Shown: one piece after another, positions 24,489-37,600 of the stretch
Numbering within the stretch: position 1 is the first letter of the stretch
Layout: every line of letters starts with the position of its first letter
Assembly: GCA_040954595.2 (NCBI GenBank)
Contig: CM082578.2
Coordinates: 10,106,001-10,170,000 of the forward strand
Source of the DNA: Balanoglossus misakiensis
Lineage: Eukaryota > Hemichordata
Reading direction: 5' to 3'
DNA: 64,000 nucleotides
Notes under the pieces: generated by a model
Database searches by the model: none
What the model saw: the letters and a program-made list of their open reading frames with translations, nothing else
Told to the model about the DNA's origin: nothing
Position numbers and translations under genes: made by a program

Positions 24489-26393
24489 AGAGCTGTTCAT
24501 CATTCAAAATTGCCGTCTTCAGAATCAGCATGGAGCTCGTACGAGTTTCTATAATGACCAGCCTTTATGTAACTCCCGTCCATGTCACAATACTTTCAGT
24601 TTTAAGATACTTTAGTGTCAGCAATATGGCATTGTCCGTTATATTTACTGTACATGGTAGTGGATGTCATTATTTAGACAATCAACTTTTCAGATTTTTT
24701 TCCATGAAATATCAAATACCAAAGTGTATATTATTTGGTATATTCCAAAGTGGAATTATGTATTCTATTACACCAGTAATTACTCACTATCAGGTTCTTT
24801 CACGTTTTAATTTCACATACACCCAACATTCTATGTTCTCTAAATATTATGACGCCACGAGCACTGTACAAGCATGTCCTCCATTGATCTTTCATGTTTC
24901 GAGGCCATCTGCAATGTACATCTCTGCAGGAAACTTTATGCTGTTTTTGGGGGGGTTAAAATCAGAGATCTTAATTATAAATTCAATTTGCCAGAAAACT
25001 ACTCTGTAAGGCATTAAGCGAGCTTGCAGTTCTGTTGAAGAAATCACCAAAGCTGTTATCAGGATACACAATATTTATTATTTATAATGAAAATTCAACA
25101 TTTGTTGATCTGCCAGTTTTTCAGATACACACATTAACAGTTCCAGCCAGATTTTCGATCGCTTGTTATCAAAAATATAGATTTATGAAAAATGGGGTGA
25201 AAATTTCTAGAATATTGTTAAATTGCTTATCATCTCTTTCATTAATTTTACCTCCAAGAACGGGGAAGGTAAATTTGGAGGAAATTGTTTTGTGACTGGG
25301 GCTATGGTTTTGACCAGTTTTTAGTGGGATTCAGAGGATATTTTGTGCAGTAATTTAAATGACAACATCTCAGAAACGATACATCAGTATTAGTCTTTAG
25401 TCATTTTACTAAGAGAAGAAAACCTTGACAGTACTTATGACTACATGTACAATTTTAGATATTATACAAATTATTATTATTTATTATTATTTAGTGGTAG
25501 TACTAGATTTAACATTTAGATCAATGTAAATAAATCAGTGTTCTAGAGTATATTTAAAATAATTTTTCATTTTTTCAATTTGACTTGTACAGCAGGGTTT
25601 GTATGCTCTGGTAAGGTCCAGGAGTTTCAGATCAAGAAATGATTCAGCCATCTTAAGGATGACCTACTAATGCGAAAGGAAAGTGCCATTTTCGACCAGT
25701 CACCTATAGGTATCCTGTTAAAACCTGGTAAGGTGACTGAGTGCGAGTGTACGAACCCCTGTGTACATTGTATATATACTTAGCATTAAACACCTCCATT
25801 TACAATCCAGAACAATCTTTTCAGATGAATGCTTGACCGGTTGTGGAGTGACAATGGCTTGACAGTAATCTGCAGGGTTTAAACATACACCCCAGACTGG
25901 TTTAAACAATGTGCAATGTGACTGATGCAACAGGACACACAAAATGTACCTTTTGCAGGAAAGATAAATCTTGGCACTGTTTCAATTTGGGGACAATCAT
26001 TTTTGTCTTTATTGTACATTTTCCGGGGGCGTCATTGTGGACTGGATGACAAACAGAATGCACTGTATTCGCCGCTGTTGTGAAGCATGGATGGGATGCA
26101 TACTTCTCCACACACTTCTGAGAACAACTGGTCTTCTTTAAACTAATCTTCATGATACTGGAGATCAAATCAGAAAGTCTGACGTACGAACAAGAAATTA
26201 TTATATATTCTAATTCTGATCGAGAATTCAAATATTAAATTTACAAGACTATTGATAATACCGGTAATTATTGTACATTTTGAAATCGTACAGTTTGGCA
26301 AGTTCTAGCAATAAAGTCTTCTGACCTTTCTGTCATCAGCCGGTGTGAAGTTATGATTTCACGGATCGACAATGGACGCAGAGACAAGTTGGT
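24489..26393 (+). other. 3' UTR and convergent tail of the adhesion GPCR gene
   Basis: AT-rich sequence after the stop at 24486-24488 holds candidate polyadenylation signals AATAAA at 25529 and 26310 on the plus strand. The opposite-strand INTS13 transcript should end at a TTTATT (AATAAA on the minus strand) at 26409, so the two 3' ends meet or nearly overlap within about 100 bp. No other gene was recognised. Open frames here (for example 24530-25009) have no family features. Confidence 0.55.
26310..26315 (+). terminator. Candidate polyadenylation signal of the adhesion GPCR
   Basis: AATAAAG followed by a T-rich stretch, about 1.8 kb after the stop codon. A second AATAAA at 25529 could give a shorter 3' UTR. 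Confidence 0.4.
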
Positions 26394-26408
26394 GTTTTAA
26401 AAATATGC

Positions 26409-26414
26409 TTTATT
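26409..26414 (-). terminator. Polyadenylation signal of INTS13 (AATAAA on the minus strand)
   Basis: TTTATT on the plus strand lies about 480 bp beyond the INTS13 stop. It is the first well-placed signal before the plus-strand receptor 3' end. Assigned by position only. Confidence 0.45.
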
Positions 26415-26893
26415 CTTTAATAAACAGCATTGCAAATGTGATTATTTGCAGTGAAAGTGAAATCTTACATAATGCACGGTATATAAATTCAGCAACTAGA
26501 ATTATGCTGGCTTCAATTATTTTTTTCTAAGAAATAGGATACATCCCTGTGACTGATGTATTATTCAGCTTGGAAAGTCTTTAAAACATGGCAAATTATT
26601 GAGTTTCATGATTTTCTTCTTTGAGCATGAACATTTCTTTTAATACCGGTAACATATCAAAGGGAATTCAGAAAATGGCTGTCAGTTGAGAAAAGATACA
26701 AATATGTACAAAATGTCATCTCCACATCTCAAGTTTTGCCGTTACCATTGACAGGAGACCTGTGCAAGAAAAAAAAGTGAAATGTTCAAGAAGTCATTTA
26801 AAAAATGAAATCATAATATTTTTCCAGTATGAATCATATCAATAGTCTTAACTAAGCATTGATAAAAGACAATTTGCAAAACTTCAACTTTAC

Positions 26894-29800
26894 TTACCCT
26901 TCTGTATCGGCATTGAGCTGAGGATAGAGTTCTGCAATGTTACCAGATGATGCTTGTCGACCTGCAAACTCAGGATGTTTCTTGGAATAAATGCTGTTCA
27001 GTTTATTGTTCCACAACGCGAGAAATGATTTGGGTCCACCTGTAAATGGTAAAAAATATACTCTCAAGTTGATTTGGGGTTTTTTTTATCAATCAATCCA
27101 TTGCATTTATTATAAATACATAAATACACCAGTTCGGTTGTATTGCTATCATCCAAATGAGTTTTCGAATTACTTTACCTTTTTGTTTTTCTCCAGTCGA
27201 CATTTTCTGTTTCTTTATCGTCGGTTCAGGTGAGATGGGACTGTCGTACTTCATGTGGTCGTTGTTTGTGTCACTGAGATTGTAATCTCTCTTCTCCCGC
27301 TCTGTCATTCCTTTGTAACTGGTGGGTTCAAATCAGAAAAAAACATTAGGAGTTCAATTTGACACATTATCCTGGATGGCAAATAACATAATCTGATTCG
27401 CTGTTGAGGTGAGTTCACCAGGTGTTCAAAACCCTTACCTGTCCAATGCCTGCCAGGCTTGCTCTGTTTCCGACGACGAAGTCTTGTCCGAGCTATCCTC
27501 CTTGGCGGCCTCTATGGCCGCCGCTTTCCTCTTGGACGTCTTGGGATTTTCTTCCGAGGGTTTCCTGCAGTCCAGCAGACAATCCAGCACTTGTTCGTGG
27601 GCTGGGGAGAGGTCACTGCATGCACGGACCACCGTCTCAAGTTCAGACCACATCTGGCGATACTGTTCCTCCCTGTCAAAGCAAAAGTGTTCAGAATGTT
27701 GACAACGACTTTGGCTCCGGTGGAAGAGTTAAAAGACAAACCAACATTTCGGCTGGAATATTGTCTACCTTTTGGGCCCTTTTCCTCTTGTTCCCATGGC
27801 AGGTACGGGTAAAGCCTCACTCCTGCTTTCCATTCCAACAAGATGATAGATGGCCTTCTTACATTCCAACACATCGTCCTCATCCAAGTGCTCTTTTGTG
27901 ATCAGAGATGGCAGTGGATCAACATGCTGTCAGAAAAGAAGCAATGCCACTTCAGATAATGTCATGTCAGAAAATCTCCTTCAAACTGTCCTCTTTGGGC
28001 AGGAATGTACATTAAAAAAAATTCCCATGTTGGTTATGCTGAACACCAAGTGTGATTATGATAGTCAATTATAGTGGTACTTACTGAAAGCATGTTGAAG
28101 ATGATGGTGTTGCTGATGACCATCGGCCAGTGCCTGGACTGGCGTTCCAGCTGTGCCTTCTCTGTGTGCAGGGGAGGTGAAAAAAATTTAAATGCAAAAT
28201 AATGAGAAGAGAGTCCCAAAAGACCTCAAGGGTGCATAATAATGCAAAACACATTCACACTGTCAATGCATCTGGTCAATTCTCAAGCAATCATGTCACA
28301 AACCTCTGTTAATGGGGCTATCTTCAGTATCATCCATGCTGGCTTCTTTTGGAGCCACGCGGTTCTCTCTCATAAATTCACCAAAATCCTGAAATCAAAA
28401 CAAGTCACGTGTTTATTCACAACATTGTATTCTTGGATTGTAGGCACCAGGTGAATTTTTAAGCTCTGTAGTTGATGTTGAAATTCGATTTATTTCAAGG
28501 AGAGTTAGTGTACTGTTAAGTATACCAATAGCGAAACCTCACACACACACACAACCACAAACTTACCGTAATTCTGTAGTCAGTGACTCTACCGCCACAC
28601 CCTTCACTGATGGACGGCGGGTCTTCCAAAGTCGACCGATTGACCGAAATACAGTGAATGAAGATTTCGCCCCCGTGGCTGGTCAGCATGTGAGAGATGA
28701 CCTTTGCCCCCGTCTTCCTGGGCTGCTCCAGCATCACCTGTCTGCCGTTCAGGAGGAAGTTGGTCAGGCAGGACGATGGCCTGCTGATCACCTGCAACAG
28801 GTTTCGGAGGAAAGGAGGAATGAAACAAAGGTATCTAGTTGACAAATAACAGGGGGCGCTGTTGTCCGTGTGAGGCCTTGGCACCAGAACCAACAGAAAG
28901 TCCCCTATTCTGGGGCAAAGACGAAACAAATGAGGCAGAATCTGCTGAAGGAGAATTTATAAAAGCTGATATGAATACTTACATCTACTGGAGTCACTCT
29001 GCATGCTCCAATACAGTGCTGCAGTTCTTTGGAAGGAAAAAAATTGTGAGATTCGTGAATTTGCCATAAACTTATGTTGACCATAAGATACCGCAGTAAA
29101 CAGCTACTCGTTGACTGAGTTTACATGTATCCCCGGCTTTGTGATGTTTTTGTTTTTGTTTGCCTAAACAGGTGTTTATGATGTGCCCAGCTTGTAAAAC
29201 GTCACTGCTTTTTGTAATACTAATATTTTAAGTAGAGTTTGATGAACCACACATAGTAGAGAGTGAATGTATTCTTCAGTAGTCAAAAACCAAGTAACAG
29301 ACAGCTTCAATCTGTTCAGACTGGTTGTGTGCTCAGAGGTGTAAAACCTACCTATAGTGCTAGATCTTGGAGTACACCATTTCAGTGTCAACCCAGAGGT
29401 GGGATCACTTCCCGGTGTTATGCCGGCAAGCTTATCAAAGTGAGCCGACCGATGATGAAGTAACTCCACGTCATAGTTAGCCGAACTACTGGCATTTTGC
29501 TCTTCCTGCAAAAAGCACACAGACACACAACAAAGTGATTCTCAAAACTTGATGAAAAAGAGCCCAAGATATTCTCTGCCTGTGAGAGGGCACACTGCTG
29601 ATCTGAAAACAACACTGCCACAAACAATACCTTCATGGGTATCCCGGTAATGGTGGTGCTGGAGAGGTCAAAGTGCACCTGTACGACCTGTGCCAGTCGC
29701 TGTGCCAGGTACCTGCCAGATCGGCTGACGGTGATGAAACTGCTGAGGACGCTGGAGACTGTGTGCTTCTCTTCCGTGATGGGTGCGTCCACACCCAGCG

Positions 29801-31207
29801 GCATTGTGTGAATCAGGTAGAACTCGCAGCAGTTGATAGGCATCAAACTGTGCAGCAGCATCAAAAGGAAAAAATAATTGATAGGTGTACACAAACTCGA
29901 GAACATACATATGAAATATATCACGTTTTCTCAGAATTTAGCAGACAGGGGTCATCGAAATTTGTTGTGACTGTGTGCAGAATAATAATGAGATACATTT
30001 TCCTTGTCTTACCTGTCTGAGCCAGCTGCCAACTTGTTGTTTTGTGTTATTGCATCTTGGACCCACTCCTCCAGCATTTTAACATGGCTGTTGCTGATAA
30101 AATATAAACACATAAACATTCAGTTCTTTTTCCTCTTTTGCAATGTTAAAAATTTACTGATATTGTAAAGACAAGAGAGAATGAACGGCTGTCTTACCTT
30201 TTCACAGACGTCACACACACAATGCGTCCCCGGTTCATGATTCTGCTGCTGTCCTCCATCATCGACGTTCTGACCTCGTGTTGCTTCTCGGTGCATTCGC
30301 ACAGCACCTCCACAGCCGACGCCAGGCCGTGCATGATGCTGCACTCTGAGCTGTCCTCATTCTCGCTGGGTGGCCCAAGCCTTGCAAGAGACTGTGTGAT
30401 CTGAAACATAATGTTACACCATCCATCACATGATAATTAGTTATAACACTTATCTTAATTCAGCAACAGGCCCAACATCAGTTCCATGCATTTCCACACC
30501 CACCCCCTTCAATTTTAATTTTAGGTAGTGACCAGTTTCGATTTTACACATGCTTATTAAACACTGAAAAATTGGCTGAATATACAATGCCTTACATGTG
30601 AAAGGATCTGCTCATCAGTCTGCCACGAATTCAAAATATGTGCTTCAGTGTCACTGGCAATGAATCTGATCTGTGAAAGAAACAGTAAAAGAAAAAAATT
30701 ATTACAGATTGTTGCTCCACCATTTGTACATATATTGCAAAATCCTCCTCCTCCTCATCATCATCATCATCGTTGTCATCGTCATCATCATCACTACCAC
30801 AGTTATTCGTGTGTTGGGGAGGAGGTAGTATATACAGGTTTCATGCACCATTAGCTATTGGTGGGGGAGATCTGCATAGACTACCCCCCCCCCCCACCCC
30901 ACCCCACCCATGATAGTCATATACCCAAAAAGGATCTACCAAAATTATCATGTTATGCATTTAGCACAAGTACAGTACTCACCAGTTTACCCGTGGGAAA
31001 TACGTCGAATACAATCCTACAGTACTCCAGCACTGCCTCTATCGCACACGTCCACAACGACTTGGCTATAGGGGCCAACGGAATAACTCCTGTAGTACCT
31101 CTTGACTTGGTGAAGATATCAAAATCTACATTTTGTCTGCACGACTCTGCAAACTCTGGACTGTGGTCCAGCACAAAAACCGTCTTGTGGTCCATAGGGA
31201 AAGTCAT
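26894..31207 (-). CDS. INTS13: INTS13 (Asunder), Integrator complex subunit 13
   Basis: INTS13 is a subunit of the nuclear Integrator complex, which cleaves snRNA and other nascent transcripts; Asunder in flies also affects dynein at the nuclear surface. Minus-strand exons: 31207-30983, 30670-30596, 30400-30198, 30093-30013, 29847-29631, 29505-29352, 29026-28983, 28791-28567, 28388-28304, 28161-28085, 27926-27769, 27672-27439, 27318-27179, 27039-26894. Phases agree throughout, giving 687 residues (human about 706). Landmarks in order: [19 protein letters not shown] near residue 7, [13 protein letters not shown] near 42, [94 protein letters not shown]. The start is the ATG that aligns with the human N-terminus. 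The final codons GGG TAA sit inside a donor-like GGGTAAGT. An acceptor at 31229 hints at an untranslated leader exon upstream. Confidence 0.97.
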
Positions 31208-31617
31208 CTTTCAATGTCCAATGGCTGGTCTGTTGATGAGAAAATGCCGTATCACCAGAAATAACCTCTACTGCATAAAATTGAGGGAGGGGATTAAAAC
31301 TTGGGAAGCATACTGCAGGTCGAGAGTCCCACAAGGTTCCCTGGACTGGAGGCTGTACTTGCAGACCAAAGTGATTTTCTTGACCAAGATCTATACGAAG
31401 CTGTACTCGATAGCCCGAACAATGACTCCGTGATTCACGCAAGTTGTATTGTGTTTGCATATGCAATACCAACGACAAAAACTGCATGCGCACATATGAT
31501 CAGCCAGTTAAAATGGCAGTCTTAGGGCGCCGCCATCTTGGTCAAAGGAAATATATCCCGTCGTTGGCGGCGTACATTTGACTCCATGGAAACGAGGTCA
31601 TAATCAAAATAATAAAG
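31208..31617. promoter_or_regulatory. Bidirectional promoter between INTS13 and EFCAB10
   Basis: The two start codons are about 410 bp apart and read away from each other. The core is richer in CpG and contains GCCGCCATCTTGG (31529-31541), a good reverse-strand YY1 motif. A degenerate RFX X-box-like sequence (GACTCCATGGAAAC, 31580-31593, 10 of 14 to GTTGCCATGGCAAC) lies just before the EFCAB10 start. The INTS13 leader may take up part of the interval. Confidence 0.6.
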
Positions 31618-32582
31618 ATGGAGTCGCCGAGAATGGACGAGTCTCGTGAATACCTAGAAAAACACAGAATTGTTGAACTTTTTAACAACTTAACATCTCA
31701 ATTAGTTTTCAACAGGCCAGGTAAGCTGTCCAGATAATCCGAAAATCTAAACGATCGCCGTGTATATGACCCAACAGGCGACTGTGCTCAGAGTTACTTA
31801 CTGATGACAGTCAGTAGAGCTCTAACATGTCTCTGTTCTATTATTAGAAAATCCAAAGGAGTTTATGATTGAAGTGATTGAACGACTGAAAGAAGCGAGA
31901 ACAACACAGCTTGATTACCCATGTCTCTTTGATGATACTAATGTAACATCCGTGTTTGGAATGTTGGACCCAACCAAGAAGGGTTTTATAACACTGGCAC
32001 AGTACAAAGAAGGTAAGTAATTTCTGTCCCAAAAGCAAGTAATCCCAATTTTGCTGTGCTTCATCTTGACCTGAAACCAGCTTGTCCCAATGGCAAGTAT
32101 CAATTTGTCCCAAAATATGGCATGCCACTATTTTGCCTTACACTATTTTCATTTCACATTTCGATGTTATGTTGTTATGTATACCATACCCGCTCCGAAA
32201 CACAGAAAACTTACAATTATTACAATTCGCATTTTCAGCCATGGCAACAATAGGGGTGGCAGGCTTTGATGAATATCCAAACGGTGCAGAAGCAGACAAA
32301 ATCACACAGGAGACGTTTATCAGAGAGGCGTAAGTACAAATCAAGCGTTTTCACTACAGTTTTCCACTCCTTTGAAGACTTGATGTGCACAGAAACTGTT
32401 CCAAAGATCAACAAATCAGTTAGCCAAATTGATTGGTCCAGACAATGCTTTGCATGTGCTACCTTAATAGATACATTTTTAAGAATGCATATAGCTATAT
32501 TTATTTATTTATCTATTTTTGTTCTTAATGCAGGCGACATGGTCTGAGAAAAGCATCTGCCACCTTTATGCCAATACCCTGA
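31618..32582 (+). CDS. EFCAB10: EFCAB10 ortholog, EF-hand domain-containing protein 10
   Basis: A small protein of 135 residues from four exons: 31618-31720, 31848-32012, 32239-32329, 32534-32582 (408 nt including the stop). The N-terminus has the RIIa-like docking helix pattern REYLEKHRIVELFNNLTSQL, matching human EFCAB10 (QYLERHRIMELLNYLTSMLL). It continues RPENPKEFMIEVIERLKEA, close to human RPEKPREYLISLLERLRIA. A degenerate EF-hand follows: FGMLDPTKKGFITLAQYKEA; the loop lacks some acidic calcium ligands, as in the human protein. The dimerisation/docking type helix suggests anchoring to an A-kinase-type or radial-spoke partner in cilia, which is inference. An alternative ATG six codons later is less likely because the first has a better upstream context near the promoter. 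Confidence 0.93.
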
Positions 32583-33097
32583 ATCTGGATGGTGATACTT
32601 GCATTTCATAAATATTTATTGGAAGTTTTATTCCATCAAACTTCATCTCACTCCTGTGGCACTAGAATTTCATCATTCCCAATACCATTCAGCCCAAAAC
32701 AAAATCCTGCTCCATTTTTTATTTGTACAGTCTGATAAAAAAATAACTTAGCTGTCAGCTTACATGGCCTGACTGACCAACAGTTAGTTACATTGCAAAA
32801 TGTTTCACGCAAAGTTGTGCCATGTAGCAAGAACAATATTGCCAACAGGTAAAATTTGATGAACAGTAATAAGAAATGTACACAGGATTTATTTCGAAGA
32901 CACAAGACATGTTTAGCCTGTTTGCCAGGCTTTAGGTTTGAAACCAGATCCTTTGAAGAATTTTCATGAATTTAAATTGATCCAGATGAAAAGATTTTTG
33001 TGACTTTTATTGGTTAGACAGAGAAAGAGAGAGAGCTATGGATTGGTGACAAACTGTTTTATTGTACATAGCAGCATATGTCTTTTCACTTTTGTGT

Positions 33098-33103
33098 AAT
33101 AAA
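33098..33103 (+). terminator. Polyadenylation signal of EFCAB10
   Basis: AATAAA followed by a T-rich stretch, about 515 bp after the EFCAB10 stop. Confidence 0.5.
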
Positions 33104-34688
33104 TTGAATTTTTCACTTCAGTTTTTACTTTTGTGTCCTTGACTTTGTTAGTTCCACACACACACAATTACTAGATTCCATAACCAGATATACTGCTTCC
33201 TAGAATGACTCCCAGCTGTGGGTGTTGTCCAGGGTTATCATTCCCAAAGTGGCTTTATAAAATTACTGACTGGCATTTTATATTTTTCTGAGTGAGGGAC
33301 CTCTCACAAAAACCATTTCCAATACACAGGAGAATCCAGTAATTGCATGGCTATGACTTGAATTTAATCGTTCTCCTTGACCGTTTTTCTCCCAAGTTTC
33401 ATGAAATGGGTTTCTGGGTTAGAGTATACCTCTGAAAACTGTGTCACGTCACGTCTTCGAGGTGAAACGGTTAATGATACCTGGCTCACCCCTGCCAGAC
33501 AATGGTATGGACTTGTGAGGGTTCATCAGGTTGATAGCCTACTTGGTTTTCCTTCGACAACAGAAGAAAATATGTTTGCTTCATGCTGCGAAGCAATTAT
33601 CAATTTTGGCTTCATTGCTGATTCTGCCCCTATGGTGGCATTTGTGACAAAAAAGTATCATTTGAAGCTTTTATCCTTTTAATCCCTATACAATTGAATG
33701 CCAATCCTACATTATGATTGAAAGAGGAAATGTTTCATAAAGCAGACCTTTTTAGCCTAGATAAGAGATACGTCAGAGACGCAGACAAACATTTAAGGTT
33801 CAATGCCCGGTCAACGTAGATTGTATGGAGCATCTATGTTGACCTGTTCCGAGAGTGCAAAGTGTAACTGACCAATCACAAGTGCTGTGTTCTATCTGTA
33901 TCAGATGTGCAGAAGGTAACTGATCAATTGTAATTGTAAGGGTCTAAACTTATAAGCTAAAATTTGGGGAAAAGTGTAGTCTATGTCAGTATTAAATCTA
34001 GTCTGGGGCAGATACTCGATCAGAACATTTGATTACTGTAATGCAAATCATAGAAACAAAGGAACCGTTTCTGAAAAGATGTATACTTGAACAAATTTAA
34101 TTATTCATCTTTTTTGTTTCTGTTTGGTGCCGAAATCAGTGATCAGTCGTTCAATACTTTTTCCTATCCTACTATTCTGGCAACACGTCCCGAGTTATGC
34201 AGCGCCCTCTTTTAAGGACTAAAATCGCCTTTTGTTTCTCTCGAGCATCTGACTACATAATTATCTAAGCTAAGCAAATGTCGGGGATGCAATAAACTGG
34301 ATGAGATAACAACACAATAAAATGTGTTTTTAGGTTTTCCTTTTTTTTAGAATTCGCGTTAATGATAGCTTACTTTATCACGTCATCAATCCACTGAATA
34401 AATAAAGGTTGGAATCATGAAAGAACTGGACCATCACATAATTACTATGTTTACGTTTTTTCACGCGAATCGTTACTGTAGTATTGAGTTTTAAAGCCAC
34501 TTGTTTTCTCCCCCACGCTGTTTTCTCCCACATAGCTAAATGCGTGGTCTCTTTACGTATTTGTTAAGACAGGAAAAACACGAGAAGGTGATCTGTTATT
34601 CTTGGTTTGTCTGCGACTGCGTAGGAGGCTGCACCCATTTTTTTTTTCCAGAGTTGTCACGTGACCAGATGCTACACTAGAAGTAAAT
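33104..34688. promoter_or_regulatory. Intergenic region upstream of BRAF, with probable promoter near 34600
   Basis: This region separates the EFCAB10 3' end from the BRAF start. It includes an open frame at 33377-33682 of unknown meaning and a hairpin at 33809-33844. The sequence AAATATGGCGGTG across the BRAF start codon (34686-34697) resembles a YY1 motif, common just downstream of metazoan transcription starts. No TATA box could be assigned. Confidence 0.4.
33809..33844. repeat. 13-bp stem hairpin
   Basis: GGTCAACGTAGAT (33809-33821) pairs with ATCTATGTTGACC (33832-33844) with one mismatch (a G-T wobble in RNA), around a 10-base loop. Confidence 0.55.
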
Positions 34689-37600
34689 ATGGCGGTGACA
34701 AACCACACGAACCCAGTAGCAATGTCTGGTCACTTGACTGTCAACAGCGATCATTCTACTACGTTCAATCCACATGGGATGATCGAAGACGAGGTAACGT
34801 TCACTATTTTAATGTGCAAATTTTGGGGCTCTATTGCCGTTTTGATGTTTTTTTAACCATCAGTTGTGCATCTCATAAAAAAATCGTCAGATCCCAGTTT
34901 CTCTCGTACATGCGAGACGCATTGCATTTGCTATGGCGAGACAAGAGGACACCGGCATTGTCTTCGTCGACTTGAGTCGAGTTGAGGTCACACTCCCAAT
35001 TTCCTAAATTTCATCTTTTTGCGATTCCGGTTTTACATTTTGATCTGTCAAAGGAGGTGTCAACGCCCCGCATAACCGTATATCCGCAGTTTTGGCGTTG
35101 AAATATACAACGAAATGTACACCGGCTATTTTGCACTGCATCGCGTTAAATTAAATTTATTCTTCCGGGTTCCATAAAAAACCTAGATTCACCTACCAGC
35201 GGTGTCTTTTGTTTAAATGCTACGGAGTGGACGGGTCTTCTTTTGTTCGATTGCGAGTATTCCGATTTAAATTTTGAAAAATATGTTTTGCAAAATTGCG
35301 TAATGTTTATCTGTTGCTACAGTGGCATAATAACGTGCAACACATTATCTAGCCACTTGTTGCCTAACCTGGTCAGTCGTTGCGAAATTTTCCATCATTT
35401 ATATATCACGAGAAGGGTGACATTTCAGGGGCTTCCCCGTATCTCGGGATGCCCGTGTACACCTTGATGTAATTTGCGTACCCCGACTTTTGTTGCGTGT
35501 ACTTGTTACCTGTATGTATGTGTACGTGTCGATGGTCGATGTTCATGATTGTTGACACTTGACTGCCACATCATGTTATTGAAGTGCAGACCAGTCCGCT
35601 TCTTAACGTGCTGGAATGTCCCTTTAATACCCCTGCTTCTTCAAGACTACAAACCCTAGCAGCCATTGCCATGAGGATTTCAGGCCAACACAACATGTTT
35701 GGAGTAGATGCAACCAGTGCTAGGTAGCTATTGCCCAGTACAATCAGTGCAAGGATGAACTGGTTACCAATAATAGACTTTACCATTGTTTTGAAAAGAA
35801 TCGTGCCCAAGTATCTCGAAGTTCACTGCCCATGCCACTTCAACAGAGAATTCAAGAGGATCCTGCCATCATGCCTCTGTCCACACGGAATGTTATGAGT
35901 GTGCTATTATGCCTGACACCATGATTGAGTTTGTACAAAATCTTGAGTGCTGATCTTTAAAAAAGGGGAACCTCCAGCATCATTTTTACTTCAGCATTTT
36001 GTTGATTCCAGTTTTATCAGCCACATCACAGGCTGGTGCGTAAATGACGATACTGTCTTGACAACTAGGGCGCTGACCCTCAAGTCTTACTCATGTTGAG
36101 TAATGCTGTCCAAATATTGGCATTTGTCCAGTTCTGTGAATTTGACAGCATCCCTTTGTCGCAGAAAGAATAAATCAGAATTCTCACTGTGTAGCTACCC
36201 CAGCCTGTTTCCCGTCATTTTTTACTGTCTGTCACACCAGGACCCCTGTTTAATCAGGTTTATAATTATAATAATTATTTTGCAATGGTGCAACTTGCAT
36301 CATTCGAACATCACCACAAGCCATCAGATAAACAGTGGGGATGGGTTTGCACTGCTGCATCTCACTGAAGTAGGTTGTTGTAGGAGAGTTCATTGTCATT
36401 TACACAAGCTTAATTGTGAGGAATGCACAGTCTTGTTCTTGTTGAACTCACTTCAGGGCCGATTACTTATTTCTTCCCCAGGGTTATACATGTATACCTC
36501 GACAAGGACATTGTTCTTTGATGGAAGCAGTGATCAGTGACACACCCCCCCCCCCCCACAAACACACACTGTTGACCTCACTTACAAGGCAAATAGTAGA
36601 CACAGTCACAATGCCAGTGCTTTGGATGGGTTGGTAGAATATCCACCAGGTTTTCATCATTTTTGGGGTTAGAAATTTACTTAATTTGGAAGTTTTCAAA
36701 TTTCTGTTCAAGTGGTACACACTAAATTTTTTGTAGGGAATGCTCAACTGAAGACAACATGTCCTCTACAGTTTGTTTGCCCTTTTTGATGTAGAAAATT
36801 ACAGGCCAGTTATTTCTTGTGTGACCTGGGAATTTCTCGCTGAGAGGTGTTGCATCATGATTAGCTGATTTCGATTGAATGGGGATCATAGTGCAAAGTT
36901 TAGTCCGTGGAACTTTCCCAAACGTTAATGTTTCAGTTCTACATTTGTCATTGGTGGTGTGGATTGTCAGAGAAGACTGAAGGAAAAATCTGGATAATAC
37001 AGTACAGTAATAAGATAATACATTTTATATAATCTATTAGCCAAATCAATAAAAATATATCATGATGTGCAGACTGTACTGAAAATAACCATCCAGCAAT
37101 TATCTTATCAAAAGGCACTATGTGAATTACTGTACATCATGGCAGTCTGGCATTGTAATGTGCATCATTTCAATGCTTGTTACTTTCAAGGTCGTTCCAA
37201 GGTTATCATTGGTATGTGTTACATCAAGGGTAGTTTAGACAGCCTTGCTTCCTGCATTTCATTTGTTTAATGAAATTTAAATTTATATTATTATTGTTAT
37301 TTTTAATGTGAGTTGCCTGTGTATGCACAATGAACGTTTTTTTTAAATACATGTTTCTAGTATTAAAAGCAGATTGCATATTTAGGTGTAAATTACCAGA
37401 ACTGAGCAGACTGTGTGATTTAGGCATGACAAGGTGGGAAAGGGTTCTTTCTTTTTTGTTTATCAACTTGAAATAGTGTTTACGTACATGTGTATGATGT
37501 ATGCTTTCAAATCTGAACCATCATCTATTGAACTGTACTAGCTGACATTATAATTTTCCCTGCTAGCGATACTGGTTGCTATTTATATCTCCGCGATGTA

